Shown here: one piece after another, positions 63,348-64,000 of the stretch | Numbering within the stretch: position 1 is the stretch's first letter | Layout: each line of letters opens with the position of its first letter | Assembly (NCBI GenBank): GCA_012517315.1 | Contig: JAAYVE010000019.1 | Span: 1-64,000, forward strand | Direction of reading: 5' to 3' | Length of the DNA stretch: 64,000 nucleotides | DNA from: Deltaproteobacteria bacterium | GTDB lineage: Bacteria; Desulfobacterota; Syntrophobacteria; Syntrophobacterales; Syntrophobacteraceae | Program-made: the position numbers and the translations under genes | The notes under the pieces: model-generated | What the model was told of the DNA's origin: nothing | Database searches by the model: none | The model's input: the letters and a program-made list of their open reading frames with translations, nothing else

Positions 63348-64000
63348 ATGCTGTGGTTCATCCTGGCCATTCTCACCGCTCTGGCCATGTCGTCTGAAGG
63401 AGCATGGCTCAAGAAGTATTTCTCTCACCTGGATCCCTACGAAATGGGAATGGCTTCCATCATCTACAGCCTTCCGCTGTTCGCCATCGCCATGATCCTG
63501 ATCCCTCACCCGCCGCTGCCGCACCAATTCTGGGCGGCTTTCCTGGGAACCTTCGTCCTCAATGGCATCGCCTATTTTCTGTATGTGAGGGCTATTCAGA
63601 TTTCCCCCCTTTCCCTGACCATTCCTTATCTCGCGTTTACGCCAGCATTCATGATCTTCACCGGGCGGATTCTTCTCGACGAGGAACCCAGTCCTCTTGG
63701 AATCGCCGGTATCCTGGTCAGCTTGGCAGGCGGGTACCTTTTGAATCTCGACGTGACCAAATGGAGCCCTCTGGAACCGCTCAGGGCCGCTCTCAGGGAG
63801 AGGGGATCACGCCACATGCTGGTTGTTGCAGTGATCTACAGTGTGTCTTCCGTGCTGGACAAGAAAGCCATCCTCCATTCCTCGCCCATTTTCTTCGGAA
63901 TTTTCTTCTACATTGTTTTCGCCCCGACCCTATTCATCCTTCTCCTGCTGGGCCAAAAAATCTCATGGGATTTCTGGCTGCGGAATCCTGGAAAAGGAAT
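63348..64000 (+). CDS. EamA/DMT-family transporter, 3' end beyond the window
   Basis: The first 217 residues of a membrane protein with six or more hydrophobic helices. The pattern of short helices, with P-L-S-L-T-I-P-Y-L-A-F-T-P near residue 90 and D-E-E-P-S-P-L-G-I-A-G-I-L-V after it, is typical of the EamA (drug/metabolite) family. GGAGGGAA precedes the ATG. The substrate is unknown. The frame is open to the right edge. Confidence 0.8.
   Translation, partial: MLWFILAILTALAMSSEGAWLKKYFSHLDPYEMGMASIIYSLPLFAIAMILIPHPPLPHQFWAAFLGTFVLNGIAYFLYVRAIQISPLSLTIPYLAFTPAFMIFTGRILLDEEPSPLGIAGILVSLAGGYLLNLDVTKWSPLEPLRAALRERGSRHMLVVAVIYSVSSVLDKKAILHSSPIFFGIFFYIVFAPTLFILLLLGQKISWDFWLRNPGKG

Noticed and set aside
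1-64000. tRNA or rRNA genes, CRISPR arrays, insertion sequences, prophage genes
   Set aside because: None was recognised on either strand; the only repeats are those listed.

Overview
The window looks like a chromosomal segment from an anaerobic, motile Gram-negative bacterium of the former Deltaproteobacteria (Desulfobacterota), possibly a Syntrophobacter-like sulfate reducer or syntroph. This rests on a large flagellar cluster with L- and P-ring genes (Gram-negative envelope), sigma-54 control with NtrC-type activators, an EtfA carrying a ferredoxin domain next to an acyl-CoA dehydrogenase (typical of anaerobes), and moderately high GC. It is an inference from gene content, not a taxonomic match.

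Layout. 1-10.5 kb: end of a TPR protein, an NtrC-family activator, then flgBC-fliEFGHIJ-motE, the rod, MS-ring, switch and export-ATPase operon, read from a clear sigma-54 promoter. 10.7-15.1 kb: a second NtrC-family activator, then a long leader with a near-consensus sigma-54 promoter and a cyclic di-GMP class I riboswitch ahead of a secreted multi-domain repeat protein, closed by a strong terminator. 15.2-19 kb, minus strand: a sensor histidine kinase with a degenerate ATP-binding domain, and gltX. 19.2-34 kb: housekeeping genes, namely a small lipoprotein, yceD-rpmF-plsX, an acyl-CoA dehydrogenase with etfBA, fabG, fabF, rpiB, glyA, ribD-ribE-ribBA-ribH and nusB. 34-41 kb: a lysozyme-like protein, fliK, and flgD-flgE on the opposite strand. 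41-53 kb: motA-fliLMNOPQR-flhBAFG-fliA and two small membrane proteins. 53.4-63 kb: flgFGAHI, two MotB-like genes, flgJ, flgNKL. The right edge carries the start of an EamA-type transporter.

How it works together. Six good -24/-12 (GG-N10-GC) sigma-54 promoters were found, before flgB, the riboswitch gene, fliK, flgD, motA and flgF. A sigma-28 promoter precedes flgN-flgK-flgL, so a two-step hierarchy is likely: sigma-54 plus activator for the early and middle genes (including fliA), then FliA for the hook-filament junction genes. FlhF and FlhG suggest polar flagella. The anti-sigma factor gene flgM was not found where expected.

The most interesting unit is the riboswitch gene. Its promoter ties it to the sigma-54 programme, while the aptamer can be drawn as an OFF switch that hides the Shine-Dalgarno when cyclic di-GMP is high. 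It would therefore make its surface protein only in the motile, low cyclic di-GMP state.
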